Below, one piece after another: positions 1 to 10,306 of a stretch of DNA of 64,000 nt. This DNA comes from Bauldia sp. (GTDB taxonomy: Bacteria; Pseudomonadota; Alphaproteobacteria; Rhizobiales; Kaistiaceae), in contig JANQRX010000010.1 in NCBI GenBank assembly GCA_028284325.1, positions 186,001-250,000 of the forward strand, in the 5' to 3' direction. The position numbers and the translations under genes were made by a program. The number at the start of each line of letters is the position of its first letter. The first letter of the stretch is position 1. Below the pieces are notes generated by a model, which saw only the letters and a program-made list of their open reading frames with translations, was not told where the DNA came from and did not search any database.

Positions 1-1
1 G

Positions 2-355
2 CTGCTTGCGGTGGACAATGAGATGATCGTGCCGGTCGGCACCGTCGTTCGGCTACAGGTGATCGGCGCCGACGTGATCCACTCGTTTGCGGTCCCCGCG
101 CTCGGCGTCAAGATCGACGCGGTGCCCGGCCGCCTGAACGAGACCTGGTTCCTCGCCGAGCGCGAAGGCATCTACTACGGCCAGTGCTCGGAGCTGTGCG
201 GGCGCGATCACGCGTTCATGCCGATCGCCGTGCGCGCCGTGAGCGAGGAAGCCTTCGATCAATGGGCGGAGGCCGCGCAGGACGACCTCGATGCGGCCAA
301 CGCCGCGCTGGCCCGTTTCGAGACCGAAGACAAGATCAAAGTGGCGGCCCGTTGA
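2..355 (+). CDS. coxB: Cytochrome c oxidase subunit II (3' part; 5' end outside window)
   Basis: C-terminal part of subunit II of aa3-type cytochrome c oxidase, the periplasmic cupredoxin domain that takes electrons from cytochrome c. The reading frame is already open at the first bases, so the gene begins upstream. The binuclear CuA site is visible: a histidine in VIHSF, then the [12 protein letters not shown] block supplying two cysteines, the glutamate backbone ligand, a histidine and the methionine. It is followed after 37 nt by subunit I, as in other alphaproteobacterial cox clusters. Identity is certain; only the true start cannot be seen. Confidence 0.96.
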   Translation: MLAVDNEMIVPVGTVVRLQVIGADVIHSFAVPALGVKIDAVPGRLNETWFLAEREGIYYGQCSELCGRDHAFMPIAVRAVSEEAFDQWAEAAQDDLDAANAALARFETEDKIKVAAR

Positions 356-380
356 GCGGCGACCGACCAGACATGCTTGA

Positions 381-1994
<1,614 letters not shown>

Positions 1995-2007
1995 ACCACC
2001 GGAGCGG

Positions 2008-2967
2008 GTGAACAACGCGATGACCGTTTCGGAGCGTATCGAAGCAGGCAAGACCGCCGCCGGCACCGAGTGGGTGGCCGCGGAGGCCGGCGACTACATC
2101 GCACTGCTCAAGCCGCGCGTGATGTCGCTGGTGGTCTTCACCGCTTTTGTCGGCCTGGTGATCGCGCCGTTGACGCTCCACCCGGTGCTGGCGCTGGCGT
2201 CGCTGGTGGCGATCGCCGTCGGCGCCGGTGCGTCGGGGGCCCTGAACATGTGGTACGACGCCGACATCGACGCCGTGATGCGTCGCACGGCGGCGCGTCC
2301 GATTCCGGCCGGGCGCATCGAGCCCGGCGAGGCGCTCGCCATCGGCATCGGCCTGTCCGTCGGCGCGGTGGCGATCCTGGGACTGATCGCCAACTGGGTG
2401 GCCGCCGGGCTGCTGGCCCTCACCATCGCGTTCTACGCGGTCGTCTACACCATGTGGCTCAAGCGCTGGACGTCGCAGAACATCGTCATCGGCGGCGCGG
2501 CCGGGGCCATGCCGCCGGTGATCGGCTGGGCTGCGGCCACCGGTCAGGTCACCGTCGAGAGCCTGGTCCTCTTCACCATCATCTTCCTGTGGACGCCGCC
2601 GCATTTCTGGGCGCTGTCGCTCTATCGCAGCGACGACTACCGCGCTGCCGGCGTTCCCATGTTGCCGGTGGTGCGCGGCGTGGCCGCCACCAAGCGGCAG
2701 ATTCTGGCCTACGCGGTCGTCCTTGCCATTGCCGGCATGCTGCCGGCCGTCATCGGCATGGCCACGCCGGTCTACGCCCTGATTGCCGCGGTCCTCGGCG
2801 CGGTCTTCGTGGCGCTGGCCGTTCAGGTCTGGCGCATGGCCGACGACGATCCGCAGATGCTGCCGGCCCGTCGCCTGTTCCGTTTCTCCCTGCTGTACCT
2901 GTTCATGCTCTTTGCCGTCCTTCTGGTCGAGCAGGGATTGGACCGCGTCGCGGTCCTGGCCGGATGA
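2008..2967 (+). CDS. ctaB: Protoheme IX farnesyltransferase (heme O synthase)
   Basis: UbiA-superfamily prenyltransferase that farnesylates heme B to heme O, the precursor of oxidase heme A, in the inner membrane. The 319-aa product has about nine hydrophobic helices. It carries the two Asp-rich substrate loops, [15 protein letters not shown] near residue 80 and [15 protein letters not shown] near residue 210, plus the [12 protein letters not shown] block typical of CtaB/CyoE. The frame opens with GTG at 2008; an ATG at 2020 four codons later is an equally plausible start. Only 13 nt separate it from ctaD. Confidence 0.96.
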   Translation: MNNAMTVSERIEAGKTAAGTEWVAAEAGDYIALLKPRVMSLVVFTAFVGLVIAPLTLHPVLALASLVAIAVGAGASGALNMWYDADIDAVMRRTAARPIPAGRIEPGEALAIGIGLSVGAVAILGLIANWVAAGLLALTIAFYAVVYTMWLKRWTSQNIVIGGAAGAMPPVIGWAAATGQVTVESLVLFTIIFLWTPPHFWALSLYRSDDYRAAGVPMLPVVRGVAATKRQILAYAVVLAIAGMLPAVIGMATPVYALIAAVLGAVFVALAVQVWRMADDDPQMLPARRLFRFSLLYLFMLFAVLLVEQGLDRVAVLAG

Positions 2968-2974
2968 TGGGATG

Positions 2975-3142
2975 ATGAGCGACAACGGCGTCCAGAACAG
3001 TGTCCGGTTGAGCAGCGAAGAGCAGCGCCGCAGGCGCACGCGCTCGGTCGTGCTGGCGCTGATCCTGGGTGGGCTGGTCGCCTTCTTCTACATCATCACC
3101 GTCGCCAAGCTGGGCTCCAACGTCCTCAACCGACCGCTGTGA
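2975..3142 (+). CDS. coxF: Small membrane protein CoxF
   Basis: A 55-aa protein with an Arg-rich cytoplasmic start (EEQRRRRTR) followed by a single hydrophobic helix (VVLALILGGLVAFFYIITVA). Small single-span proteins of this kind lie between ctaB and ctaG in alphaproteobacterial cox operons and are annotated CoxF. Their role is not well defined and is presumed to be in oxidase assembly. Tandem ATGs at 2972 and 2975 can both serve; the ctaB stop is only 4-7 nt upstream, so translation is probably coupled. The assignment rests on size, topology and position rather than on a strong motif. Confidence 0.85.
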   Translation: MSDNGVQNSVRLSSEEQRRRRTRSVVLALILGGLVAFFYIITVAKLGSNVLNRPL

Positions 3143-3149
3143 TCCGCTG

Positions 3150-3758
3150 ATGACCCAGACCGCCGCCAAGACCGACTCCCGCAATCAGCGTTTCGCGCTG
3201 ACGGCCGCGGCCTGTGGCGTCTTCGTGGCCGGCATGGTCGGCATGTCGTTCGCCGCCGTGCCGCTCTACAATCTGTTTTGCGACGTCACCGGCTATGGCG
3301 GCACGACGCGGCAGGCGGACGCCGCGCCGGGCTACACTGTCGACCGCGATGTCGCTGTGCGCTTCGATTCCAATATCGGCAACGGTCTCGGCTGGAGCTT
3401 CCGGCCCGTCCAGCGGCAGGTCGAGATTAAGGTCGGCGAGGTCGGCCGCATTGCCTACGTCGCCGAGAACCGCGGCAGCGAACCCTCCACCGGCACGGCC
3501 ACCTTCAACGTGACCCCTGCCGCCGCGGGCCTCTACTTCAACAAGATCGCCTGCTTCTGTTTCACCGAGCAGACGCTGGCGCCCGGCGAGAGCGTCGAGA
3601 TGCCGGTCGAGTTCTTCGTTGATCCGGCGTTCGCGGACGATCCCGAACTCCGCAACATGACCACCATCACCCTGTCCTACACGTTCTATCCCTCGACGAC
3701 ACAGTCGGCCGATGCTTCGCACGCCCAGACGGGCGAGAGCGTCGAGGCTGCGCTGTAG
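3150..3758 (+). CDS. ctaG: Cytochrome c oxidase assembly protein CtaG/Cox11
   Basis: Periplasmic copper chaperone that delivers Cu to the CuB site of subunit I. The 202-aa protein starts with a short cytoplasmic tail and one membrane anchor (residues about 12-32), followed by VPLYNLFCDVTGYGG and the copper-binding CFCF motif in KIACFCFTEQTLAPGE. ATG 3150 lies 8 nt after the coxF stop; a longer reading frame runs upstream through coxF but lacks family similarity. Length and motif order match Cox11 throughout. Confidence 0.96.
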   Translation: MTQTAAKTDSRNQRFALTAAACGVFVAGMVGMSFAAVPLYNLFCDVTGYGGTTRQADAAPGYTVDRDVAVRFDSNIGNGLGWSFRPVQRQVEIKVGEVGRIAYVAENRGSEPSTGTATFNVTPAAAGLYFNKIACFCFTEQTLAPGESVEMPVEFFVDPAFADDPELRNMTTITLSYTFYPSTTQSADASHAQTGESVEAAL

Positions 3759-3789
3759 CGCCCACGTCGAGCCGCAGACGGAGACCATC

Positions 3790-4629
3790 ATGGCCGAGGC
3801 CCACGCAAGCAAGCACCCCTACCATCTGGTGGATCCGAGCCCGTGGCCCGTGATCGGTGCGATCTTCGCCTTCATCCTGGCCATCGCCCTCATCGGGGTG
3901 ATGCACGGTTACTCGACGCTGTGGCTGATTCCGGGCGCGCTTGGCGTTGCCTACACGATGATCGTGTGGTGGCGCGACGTGGTGAAGGAGGCCCATGGCG
4001 GCTTCCACACGCCGGTGGTCCAGCTTCACCTGCGCTACGGCATGATGCTGTTCATCGCCTCGGAGGTGATGTTCTTCGTCGCGTGGTTCTGGGCGTTCTT
4101 CGACGCCTCGATCGCCACCGACGCCGCGAACGAGTTTGCCCGCGCCGAGGCGACCGGCGGCATCTGGCCGCCGGAAGGCACTGAGGTCTTCGATCCCTGG
4201 CACCTGCCGCTGATCAACACGCTGATCTTGCTCACCTCGGGCACGACGGTCACCTGGGCCCATCACGCGCTGGTCCACGATGACCGGCGTGGTCTCATCA
4301 TGGGGCTGGTCGCGACCATCGTGCTCGGCCTGATCTTCACCTCTGTGCAGATCTACGAGTATGCTCACGCGGCGTTCTCCTTCGGTGGCAACATCTACGG
4401 CTCGACGTTCTTCATGGCGACCGGCTTCCACGGCTTCCACGTGATCGTCGGGACGATCTTCCTGATCGTGTGCCTGATCCGCGCCGTGCAGGGTCACTTC
4501 ACGCCGAAGCAGCACTTCGGCTTCGAGGCCGCGGCCTGGTACTGGCACTTTGTCGACGTCGTGTGGCTGTTCCTGTTCTTCTGCATCTACGTCTGGGGCG
4601 GCTGGAACGGCGTCATCCACCATACGTGA
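3790..4629 (+). CDS. ctaE: Cytochrome c oxidase subunit III
   Basis: Seven-helix subunit III of aa3 oxidase, which stabilises subunit I and its proton uptake. The 279-aa product shows WWRDVVKEAHGGFHTPVV, GMMLFIASEVMFFVAWFWAFF and the C-terminal WYWHFVDVVWLFLFFCIY, all subunit III signatures. ATG 3790 is preceded by a purine-rich GACGGAGA. The longer frame opening at 3712 overlaps ctaG and has no family match. Its TGA stop overlaps the GTG start of the next gene. Confidence 0.97.
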   Translation: MAEAHASKHPYHLVDPSPWPVIGAIFAFILAIALIGVMHGYSTLWLIPGALGVAYTMIVWWRDVVKEAHGGFHTPVVQLHLRYGMMLFIASEVMFFVAWFWAFFDASIATDAANEFARAEATGGIWPPEGTEVFDPWHLPLINTLILLTSGTTVTWAHHALVHDDRRGLIMGLVATIVLGLIFTSVQIYEYAHAAFSFGGNIYGSTFFMATGFHGFHVIVGTIFLIVCLIRAVQGHFTPKQHFGFEAAAWYWHFVDVVWLFLFFCIYVWGGWNGVIHHT

Positions 4630-5015
4630 CCGGGCCCGGCGGCGACGGGCCGTCCTGGCCGCCGCAGCGGAGCACGGTGGGGCTGCGCGGGCGCTGCCCG
4701 CGCTGCGGTGAGGGGCGCCTGTTCGACGGCTTCCTGTCGGTGGCACCGGCCTGCAAGGTCTGCGGACTGGATTTCGCTTTCGCCGATTCCGGCGACGGCC
4801 CGGCCGTCTTCATCATGATGATCGTCGGCTTCGTGGTGGTCGGCCTGGCGCTGTTCGTCGAGTTCCGGTTCGGACCGCCGTTCTGGGTCCACGCGCTCCT
4901 GTGGGTACCGCTGATCCTCGCGCTCGGCCTCGGCCTGCTGAGACCGCTCAAGGGCTGGATCATCGCCCAGCAATATGTGCAGCGCGCCTCCGAGGCCCGG
5001 ATCGACGATCTCTAG
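4626..5015 (+). CDS. DUF983 family zinc-ribbon membrane protein
   Basis: A 129-aa protein of the DUF983 family, usually found in alphaproteobacterial cox clusters between subunit III and SURF1. A zinc-ribbon-like pair, CPRCGEGRLF and CKVCGLDF, is followed by the family motif GDGPAVFIMM and two hydrophobic helices. The biochemical role is unknown; position suggests a part in oxidase biogenesis. The GTG at 4626 overlaps the ctaE stop (GTGA), which indicates coupled translation and fixes the start. The longer in-frame extension lies antiparallel-free inside ctaE and is spurious. Confidence 0.88.
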   Translation: MTGPGGDGPSWPPQRSTVGLRGRCPRCGEGRLFDGFLSVAPACKVCGLDFAFADSGDGPAVFIMMIVGFVVVGLALFVEFRFGPPFWVHALLWVPLILALGLGLLRPLKGWIIAQQYVQRASEARIDDL

Positions 5016-5021
5016 GTAGCC

Positions 5022-5759
5022 ATGTCGGTGCGGTCTATCCTCGCCTGGATCGCCTATCTGGTCGCCCTTGCGATCCTGCTTGCGCTCGGCACCTGGCAGG
5101 TTCAGCGCCTCGCCTGGAAGAACGATCTGATCGCGCGGGTGGAGAGCCGGGTCGACGCACCGCCGATCGATCTGCCTGGCGCGGACGCGTGGGGAACGAC
5201 CGGCTTCGTGGCCGCCAACGAGTACCGCCCGGTCACCCTGCGCGGTCGTTACGTCGAGCCGGCCGGCGCGCGGGACTTCGCCCGCTACCATACCTTCACC
5301 CTGGTCGCCCGGCCGCGGGGCGCGGTCGGCGGGCAGGGCTACTGGTCGATGGCGCTGTTGGAGCTGGAAGCGGGCGGCTCGGTTTACGTCAACCGTGGCT
5401 TCGTGCCCGATGCGGCGCGTGGCCGCGAGGCGCCGCCGCCAGCCGGGCCGGTGACCGTGACCGGTCTCCTGCGGGCCTCCAATCCCGGTAATCGCTTCAC
5501 CCCGCCCTGCGAGACCGACACACGGATCTGCTACGTCAACGATGTCGTCCGGGTCGCCGACCTTGCCGGTCGCGATGTGGCGCCGTTCTACGTTGACCTC
5601 GCCGCCGCCTTCACCCCGGCCGGCGGGCTGCCGCAGGCGGGCGAAACCCGTCTCGCCTTCCCCAACAATCATCTGCAATACGCGGTGACGTGGTACGGCC
5701 TTGCCGCGGCGCTGACCGGGGTCTTTGGCGTGGTGCTGATGCGGCGGTTGCGCCGTTAG
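5022..5759 (+). CDS. SURF1 family cytochrome oxidase assembly protein
   Basis: Heme A insertion/assembly factor for subunit I. The 245-aa protein has the SURF1 layout: one N-terminal membrane helix (residues about 6-24), a large periplasmic domain beginning with the GTWQVQRLAWK segment, the YRPVTLRGRYVEP motif near residue 70, and a C-terminal helix (VTWYGLAAALTGVFGVVLM). It starts 6 nt after the DUF983 stop and is the last gene of the cox run. No clear terminator hairpin is seen before the convergent yqgE gene. Confidence 0.93.
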   Translation: MSVRSILAWIAYLVALAILLALGTWQVQRLAWKNDLIARVESRVDAPPIDLPGADAWGTTGFVAANEYRPVTLRGRYVEPAGARDFARYHTFTLVARPRGAVGGQGYWSMALLELEAGGSVYVNRGFVPDAARGREAPPPAGPVTVTGLLRASNPGNRFTPPCETDTRICYVNDVVRVADLAGRDVAPFYVDLAAAFTPAGGLPQAGETRLAFPNNHLQYAVTWYGLAAALTGVFGVVLMRRLRR

Positions 5760-5765
5760 AACGCT

Positions 5766-6374
5766 CTAGGCGTGACCGGCGGTGCCTGAAAGCCGCGACA
5801 CGTCGACGCCGAGCAGGGCCAGAGCGCGCTTATACTTGTCGGCCGCCTCGGCGTCGAAGATCAGATCGGCGCGGGCCGGGCAATGCAGCCAGCCATTGGC
5901 CTGGATCTCCTGCTCCAGTTGTCCCGGCGCCCAGCCCGCGTAGCCAAGCGCCAGCATGGCCTCCTGCGGTCCGGCGCCGCGGGCGATGTCGCGCAGGATG
6001 TCGAGCGATGCCGTGAGCGAGATGTGGTCATCGATCGGCAGCGTCGCGTTATCGGAAAAATAGTCGGCCGAGTGGAGCACGAAGCCGCGGCCGGTTTCCA
6101 CCGGCCCGCCACGGTTGATCTGAATGCGCTTGGCTGCTTCCGGCACATGGATCGCGTCGTCCTCCGGCACGATCTCAAGCTGCGACAGAAGGTCCTGGAA
6201 CGTCACCTCGGGCACCGGCTGGTTGATCGTCAGGCCCATCGCCCCGTCGGGCGAATGGGCGCACAGGAAGACCACCGTGCTGGCGAAACGCTGGTCCTCC
6301 ATGCCCGGCATGGCGATCAGGAAGTGCCCGTCGAGGAAGCCGTCGTCGGGTTCGTGCGGCGAGGGTTTCAGCAT
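5766..6374 (-). CDS. YqgE/AlgH family protein (UPF0301)
   Basis: A 202-aa member of the UPF0301 family. Recognisable motifs are [15 protein letters not shown] at the N-terminus, [36 protein letters not shown] in the middle and [16 protein letters not shown] near residue 145. The family is widespread and structurally known but its molecular function is undefined; AlgH was linked to alginate regulation in Pseudomonas. The gene is convergent with the cox cluster and divergent from the DsbD-like gene. The ATG at 6374 fits the family N-terminus. Confidence 0.93.
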   Translation of the reverse strand: MLKPSPHEPDDGFLDGHFLIAMPGMEDQRFASTVVFLCAHSPDGAMGLTINQPVPEVTFQDLLSQLEIVPEDDAIHVPEAAKRIQINRGGPVETGRGFVLHSADYFSDNATLPIDDHISLTASLDILRDIARGAGPQEAMLALGYAGWAPGQLEQEIQANGWLHCPARADLIFDAEAADKYKRALALLGVDVSRLSGTAGHA

Positions 6375-6512
6375 GATGGGAATCGTAGCACGCCAAACGC
6401 CAGAATCCAGTCGACCGGCGAAATCGGCGTCACGCCTCTCTCACAAACATATGACATCGACGGCCGCCGACGTTCATCGCCTGTCCACCACCGCCGCGCT
6501 ACATTGCCGGCC

Positions 6513-7349
6513 ATGACGCGGACGATCATCAGTTCGACGGCCCTGGGGTTGCTTGTGGCCGCCGTGACCGGGGGCATCTACCCCGCCACAGCCGGTGTCG
6601 GCGCGTGGTCGGACGGCGCCAAGGCGAGCGGCCGGCTGATCGCCGAGGGCGTGAACGCCGAGGGCCGGCTGTCGGCCGGCATCGAGATCATCCTGCCGCC
6701 GGGGTGGAAGACCTATTGGCGCATGCCGGGGGACGCCGGCATCGCCCCGCAGATCGATTTCGGCACCTCCGACAACGTCGGCGCGGCGAGCGTCCGGTTC
6801 CCGACGCCGCATCGCTATGAGGACGGCTACGGCGTCACAAACATCTACGAAGACCGCGTGGTCCTGCCGGTCGAGGTCCCGGTTCTCGATCCCACCCGGC
6901 CCGTCCACCTCGAGGTCAACATGAACCTCGGCGTGTGCGAGGTGGTCTGCATCCCGGACGCGATCAGCATGGATCTGGAGATCGAGCCCGGCGAGCGCGA
7001 CGGTTTTGCCGCCGCGCTCCTGGCCGCGGCCCGGCAGGCGCTGCCGGCGAAGCCCGAGCCGGGCGTGTTCGCCGTGACCGGCGTCAACCGCGACGGAGGC
7101 ACCGACAAGCGGCCGGTGTTCGTCTTCAACGCGGTGGTGCCGGATGCCGAGAACGCGGAGGTCTTCGTCGAGGGGCCGTACGGCTGGTTTCCCGACGTGC
7201 CGAAGTATACCGGCCGCGCGGGCGCCGCCGCTGCCTATCAGGTCAAGTTCAGTCGCCTCGGCGCCAAGACGCCGATCGAGGGCGCCGCCTTCACCGTCCT
7301 GATCGTCTCCGGCGATCGTGCCATCGAGCAGGTCATCCACCTCGATTGA
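6513..7349 (+). CDS. Secreted DsbD-alpha-like domain protein
   Basis: A 278-aa exported protein whose body resembles the N-terminal periplasmic (alpha) domain of the thiol:disulfide interchange protein DsbD. Visible features are an N-terminal hydrophobic signal segment (ALGLLVAAVTGGIYPATA), the LPPGWKTYWRMPGD block typical of the domain, and a cysteine pair in LGVCEVVCIPD that would be the redox-active pair. It lacks the eight-helix membrane core and C-terminal thioredoxin domain of full DsbD, so it must receive or deliver electrons by another partner. ATG 6513 precedes a good signal peptide; the upstream in-frame extension lies antisense to yqgE and is rejected. Confidence 0.82.
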   Translation: MTRTIISSTALGLLVAAVTGGIYPATAGVGAWSDGAKASGRLIAEGVNAEGRLSAGIEIILPPGWKTYWRMPGDAGIAPQIDFGTSDNVGAASVRFPTPHRYEDGYGVTNIYEDRVVLPVEVPVLDPTRPVHLEVNMNLGVCEVVCIPDAISMDLEIEPGERDGFAAALLAAARQALPAKPEPGVFAVTGVNRDGGTDKRPVFVFNAVVPDAENAEVFVEGPYGWFPDVPKYTGRAGAAAAYQVKFSRLGAKTPIEGAAFTVLIVSGDRAIEQVIHLD

Positions 7350-7425
7350 GCATCTTGCCGATCGGGCTCGACGGCGCTTGCCCATCCGCTATGTATGCGT
7401 CCCGGACAAGCGAGGAGACGGGCCG

Positions 7426-7914
7426 ATGATGGGCGTGGGCGACAGGCTTCCCGACGGAAGCTTCAGGATCAAGGACGGGGACGGGAAGGTCGCCGAGGTT
7501 GACACGGACGCCCTGTTCGCGGGGCAGAAGGTGGTGCTCGTCGGTCTGCCCGGTGCCTTCACCTCGACCTGTCACCTGTCCCACGTGCCGCAGTTCCTCG
7601 CCAACGTCGACGCGCTGAAGAAGCGCGGCGTCGGTCGCATCGCCGTCCTTGCGGTCAACGATCACCACGTCATGCGGGCCTGGGCCGAGGTGCTGGACGC
7701 TGCCGACAAGGTCGACTTCCTGGCCGATCCGGTCGGTGATTTCACGCGGGCGATCGGCATGGAGGTCGATATGACCGCCGGCGGGCTCGGTCCGCGCTGC
7801 CGGCGCTTCACGGCCATTATCGACGATCGGATGGTCCGCACGGTCAATGTCGAGGCCGAGGGCACCCGCGGCGTCGAGGCGACCAGCGCCGCCACCATCC
7901 TCACCCAGCTCTAG
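7426..7914 (+). CDS. Peroxiredoxin, Prx5 type
   Basis: Thiol peroxidase that reduces hydrogen peroxide and alkyl hydroperoxides. The 162-aa protein has the Prx5 order: a GDRLPDGSF start, [17 protein letters not shown] with the peroxidatic cysteine, [17 protein letters not shown], and [18 protein letters not shown]. It is related to mammalian Prx5 and the plant type-II enzymes. GAGGAG at 7412-7417 sets the start at tandem ATGs 7426/7429. Its TAG stop overlaps the TAG stop of convergent rnhA within one CTAG (7911-7914). Confidence 0.93.
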   Translation: MMGVGDRLPDGSFRIKDGDGKVAEVDTDALFAGQKVVLVGLPGAFTSTCHLSHVPQFLANVDALKKRGVGRIAVLAVNDHHVMRAWAEVLDAADKVDFLADPVGDFTRAIGMEVDMTAGGLGPRCRRFTAIIDDRMVRTVNVEAEGTRGVEATSAATILTQL

Positions 7915-8357
7915 TCTGGCCGCGCCGCTTCCAGCCCGGCCCGCGCCAGCGCGTCGGCCCTTTCGTTGCCGTCGGTGCCGGCGTGGCCTTTCACCCAGTG
8001 CCAGGTCACGTCGTGGCGCGCGCCAAGCTCGTCGAGGCGACGCCACAGATCTTCGTTCTTCACCGGCTTGCGGGCGGCGGTGCGCCAGCCGTTCTGCTTC
8101 CAGCCCTCGATCCACGTGGTGATGCCGCCGCGCACATATTGCGAGTCGGTATAGAGATCGACACGGCTCGCCTTCTTCAGCGCGCCGAGCGCCTCGATCG
8201 CGGCGGTGAGCTCCATGCGGTTGTTGGTGGTGTCGGCCGCGCCGCCGGAGAGCTCTTTCTCGTGGCCGTTCCAGACCAGGATGGCACCCCAGCCGCCGGG
8301 GCCGGGATTGCCCGAGCACGCCCCGTCGGTCCAGATGGTCACTCGGGTCCCGGTCAC
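7911..8357 (-). CDS. rnhA: Ribonuclease HI
   Basis: Degrades the RNA strand of RNA:DNA hybrids, removing R-loops and primers. The 148-aa protein has all four catalytic acids: Asp in [15 protein letters not shown], Glu in [13 protein letters not shown], Asp in [12 protein letters not shown] and Asp in [10 protein letters not shown], plus the HWVKGHAG loop. The GTG at 8357 overlaps the thrB stop (GTGA), so the two are probably translationally coupled. ispH-thrB-rnhA is a common alphaproteobacterial order. A second RNase H, rnhB, is at 32616-33269. Confidence 0.96.
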   Translation of the reverse strand: MTGTRVTIWTDGACSGNPGPGGWGAILVWNGHEKELSGGAADTTNNRMELTAAIEALGALKKASRVDLYTDSQYVRGGITTWIEGWKQNGWRTAARKPVKNEDLWRRLDELGARHDVTWHWVKGHAGTDGNERADALARAGLEAARPD

Positions 8358-9319
8358 GGATCGATCCCGTAGGCCGCAGCGTTGTCGATCGCGCGGTGGA
8401 AGCGGAGTCGCTTGTAGTAGTCGAGCGGGTCCTTGGGCGTGACCAGGGCGCCGTCGGGGACGGTCAGCCAGTCGTAAAGCCGCGTCAGCATGAAGCGCAG
8501 CGCCGCGCCCCGCGCCAGGATCGGCAGGGCGTCGATCTCGCTGCGCTCGAGCCGGCGCACCGCGCGGTAGCCGGACAGGAGCGCGCGCGCCTTTGTGATG
8601 TTGAACGACAGGTCGGTTTCGAAGCACCAGGCGTTGAGGCAGATGGCGATGTCGTAGGCGAGCGCGTCGTTGCAGGCGAAGTAGAAGTCGATCAGGCCCG
8701 ACAGTTCGCCGCGCAGGAAGAACACGTTGTCGGGAAAGAGGTCCGCATGGATTACGCCGGCGGGCAGGCCGTCGGGCCATCCGGCCTCCAGGAGATCGAG
8801 CTCCGCCTCGATTTCGGCGCCGAGCCCCGGCCGGACCTCGTCCGAACGCCCCTCGCACTGCCGGTAGAGCGGCCGCCAGCCCGTATGGTCGAGGGCGTTG
8901 GCCCGCGTGAGGCCGAAGCCTTCGCCGGCCATATGGAAGTCCGCCAGCGCCTTCCCGACGGCGCTGCAGTGGTCGGGCGTCGGCCGCCGGACCCAGACAC
9001 CGTCGAGAAAGGTCACCATGGCCGCCGGCCGGCCGGCGAGCCGGTTGAGGGCATTGCCGTCGCGGTCGTGGACCGGGACCGGGCAGGAGATGCCGCGCGC
9101 GGCAAGATGATCCATCAGGCCGAGGAAGAAGGGCAAGTCGGCCTCGTCGACCCGGCGCTCGTAGAGCGTCAGGATGTACTGCCCGGTCGTTGTCGCCAGC
9201 AGATAGTTGGTATTTTCGACCCCTTCGGCGATCCCCTTGCAGAAACGCACCTCACCGACATCGTAACCGGCGATGAAGGCGGCAAGCTCCTCGTCGGAGA
9301 ATTCCGTGTAGACCGCCAA
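8354..9319 (-). CDS. thrB: Homoserine kinase (aminoglycoside-phosphotransferase fold)
   Basis: ATP-dependent phosphorylation of L-homoserine, the step before threonine synthase. The 321-aa protein is of the APH-like kinase type rather than the GHMP type of E. coli: catalytic loop [14 protein letters not shown] near residue 190 and metal-binding [11 protein letters not shown] near residue 208. The N-terminus [19 protein letters not shown] matches this family exactly if translation begins at TTG 9319, 4 nt after the ispH stop; no ATG or GTG fits. Its partner thrC is at 15146-16558, in a separate block. Confidence 0.94.
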   Translation of the reverse strand: MAVYTEFSDEELAAFIAGYDVGEVRFCKGIAEGVENTNYLLATTTGQYILTLYERRVDEADLPFFLGLMDHLAARGISCPVPVHDRDGNALNRLAGRPAAMVTFLDGVWVRRPTPDHCSAVGKALADFHMAGEGFGLTRANALDHTGWRPLYRQCEGRSDEVRPGLGAEIEAELDLLEAGWPDGLPAGVIHADLFPDNVFFLRGELSGLIDFYFACNDALAYDIAICLNAWCFETDLSFNITKARALLSGYRAVRRLERSEIDALPILARGAALRFMLTRLYDWLTVPDGALVTPKDPLDYYKRLRFHRAIDNAAAYGIDP

Positions 9320-9323
9320 GGGA

Positions 9324-10286
9324 CTACTCGGCGGCGGCGCGGAGCGCGCGGGGCAGGTTGAAGGTAACCGACTCTTCGGCCGCGCTGACCATACGTACGG
9401 CCACCTGCCGCCGCTCGGCGAAGGCGTCGATGACCTCCTCGACCAGCACCTCCGGTGCCGAGGCGCCGGCGGTGATCCCGAGCGAGGTGACATCGCCGAA
9501 CCGCGACCAGTCGATGTCCGCCGCACGCTGCAGGAGGACGGCGTAGGGGCAGCCGGCGCGCTCCGCCACTTCCTTCAGGCGCTGCGAGTTCGACGAATTG
9601 GGCGCGCCGATCACGATCATGGCGTCCACCTCGTGGGCCACCAGCTTGACGGCCTCCTGGCGGTTGGTAGTGGCGTAGCAGATGTCCTCGCGATGGGGTG
9701 CGACGATCCCGGGGAAGCGTTCGCGCAGGATCGCCACGATCGCGGCGGTGTCGTCGACCGACAGCGTCGTCTGGGTGATGAAGGCGAGGTTCTCCGGGTC
9801 GCCCGGCCGGACCGCCCGGGCATCCGCCTCGGTTTCGATGAGGGTGATGGTTCCGTCCGGCAGCTGGCCCATGGTGCCGATCACCTCCGGGTGGCCGGCA
9901 TGGCCGATCAGGAGGATCTCGCGGCCCCGACGCTGGTGGATTTCCGCCTCGCGGTGGACCTTGGTGACGAGCGGGCAGGTGGCGTCGAGATGGAACAGGT
10001 TCCGCCGCGCCGCCTCGGACGGCACCGCCTTGGCGACCCCGTGGGCGGAAAAGATGACCGGCAGGTCGGTCTCGGGGATCTCCGACAGCTCCTCCACGAA
10101 CACGGCCCCCTTGGCGCGCAGCCCGTCGACCACGTAGCGGTTGTGGACGATCTCATGGCGCACATAGACCGGCGGTCCGTAGCGTTCGAGCGCCAGTTCG
10201 ACGATCTGGATGGCCCGGTCGACGCCGGCGCAGAAGCCGCGCGGCGAACAGAGCAGGATGTCGAGGTGCGGTTTGGCGTCCGTCAT
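9324..10286 (-). CDS. ispH: 4-hydroxy-3-methylbut-2-enyl diphosphate reductase
   Basis: Final step of the MEP isoprenoid pathway, making IPP and DMAPP with a [4Fe-4S] cluster. The three cluster cysteines are visible in [24 protein letters not shown] and [14 protein letters not shown], with the [12 protein letters not shown] active-site segment. The 320-aa length is typical. It heads ispH-thrB-rnhA and lies 20 nt downstream of the GGDEF-EAL gene. ispE, another MEP-pathway gene, and a polyprenyl diphosphate synthase are elsewhere in the window. Confidence 0.97.
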   Translation of the reverse strand: MTDAKPHLDILLCSPRGFCAGVDRAIQIVELALERYGPPVYVRHEIVHNRYVVDGLRAKGAVFVEELSEIPETDLPVIFSAHGVAKAVPSEAARRNLFHLDATCPLVTKVHREAEIHQRRGREILLIGHAGHPEVIGTMGQLPDGTITLIETEADARAVRPGDPENLAFITQTTLSVDDTAAIVAILRERFPGIVAPHREDICYATTNRQEAVKLVAHEVDAMIVIGAPNSSNSQRLKEVAERAGCPYAVLLQRAADIDWSRFGDVTSLGITAGASAPEVLVEEVIDAFAERRQVAVRMVSAAEESVTFNLPRALRAAAE

Positions 10287-10306
10287 CGTCCGCGGGGCCC
10301 CGTCGC